NCBI GenBank assembly: GCA_019420405.1
Contig: JAHZHF010000197.1
Span: forward strand, 1 to 5,837
Origin: Clostridiales bacterium
GTDB taxonomy: Bacteria > Bacillota > Clostridia > Lachnospirales > Lachnospiraceae
Length of the DNA stretch: 5,837 bases
Direction of reading: 5' to 3'
The notes under the pieces were generated by a model, which saw only the letters and a program-made list of their open reading frames with translations, was not told the origin of the DNA and searched no databases. A program made the translations under genes and the position numbers. Within the stretch, counting starts at the first letter, position 1. Each line of letters begins with the position of its first letter. Positions 5,694 to 5,837 of this stretch are shown piece by piece.

Positions 5694-5733
5694 AAATCTG
5701 CACTGCCGGGGGAATGGCTGGTGCAGATTTTTG
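5694..5733 (+). terminator. Terminator of the Rpn-family gene
   Basis: A perfect 10-bp stem, AAATCTGCAC (5694-5703) with GTGCAGATTT (5721-5730), encloses a 17-nt loop that contains a further GCC/GGC pairing. The T-rich run at 5728-5732 continues as a T-rich stretch to about 5745. It stands 52 bases after the stop codon. Confidence 0.75.
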
Positions 5734-5744
5734 CTTATCTATTT

Positions 5745-5753
5745 TGATATAAA
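5745..5753 (+). promoter_or_regulatory. Possible extended -10 promoter reading out of the window
   Basis: TGATATAAA matches an extended -10 (TGnTATAAT) at all but the last base, but no good -35 box lies 17 bases upstream. If used, transcription would begin near 5760 and run through the structured last 78 bases. No coding region is visible between here and the right edge. Confidence 0.3.
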
Positions 5754-5810
5754 AAATTCTGTAGACAGAGAATGTATGTTGTGACTTCTCAGACGTCTAT
5801 ATGGATTTTT

Positions 5811-5837
5811 TTTCGTAGAGTAGTCTGATCTACGAAA
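5811..5837 (+). repeat. 9-bp perfect inverted repeat at the right edge
   Basis: TTTCGTAGA (5811-5819) and TCTACGAAA (5829-5837) are perfect reverse complements around a 9-nt loop, and the stem may go on beyond the window because T's precede it and A's end it. CTACGAAA also occurs at 5672-5679. It is not a terminator in either direction as far as can be seen, since the T-run precedes it. It could be an operator, a recombinase site or a leader hairpin. Confidence 0.5.

Overview
The window looks like chromosomal DNA from a gut Firmicute, most likely a Lachnospiraceae species of the Blautia/Dorea/Mediterraneibacter type. This rests on the gap-pgk-tpiA gene order, moderate GC content, strong AGGAGG-type ribosome binding sites, SigA-like promoters, and a Rpn/PD-(D/E)XK protein of a form I associate with that family. 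The genus cannot be fixed from sequence alone.

Positions 1-2790 are the lower-glycolysis cluster: the 3' end of a glyceraldehyde-3-phosphate dehydrogenase gene, complete phosphoglycerate kinase (pgk) and complete triosephosphate isomerase (tpiA), all on the + strand. The 193-bp gap-pgk spacer holds three consecutive hairpins, the first terminator-like. This suggests that gap is made in excess of pgk-tpiA, or that the mRNA is processed there. A strong intrinsic terminator (2761-2790) ends the cluster. Together these genes interconvert the triose phosphates and make 1,3-bisphosphoglycerate, then 3-phosphoglycerate plus ATP.

Positions 2791-4522 are accessory. A 17-bp perfect palindrome and a good SigA promoter precede a VanZ-like membrane protein. 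After 53 bp with no terminator comes a two-domain tyrosine recombinase with all six catalytic positions present. The two may share a transcript. No tRNA, excisionase, phage gene or convincing attachment site is visible, so the recombinase's target is unknown.

Positions 4523-5733 hold a separate unit: an extended -10 promoter, a structured leader of about 135 nt, and a Rpn-type PD-(D/E)XK nuclease/'putative transposase' gene closed by a terminator. The protein seems to lack about 28 residues in its nuclease core compared with relatives I remember. It ends in a heptad-repeat coiled coil and has an internal Shine-Dalgarno/ATG that could make a small C-terminal protein. This gene is the best candidate for unusual biology here, because E. 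coli Rpn proteins have been reported as antiphage toxins restrained by intragenic small proteins. The last 100 bases hold a possible promoter and repeated CTACGAAA/TTTCGTAG motifs, with no gene.
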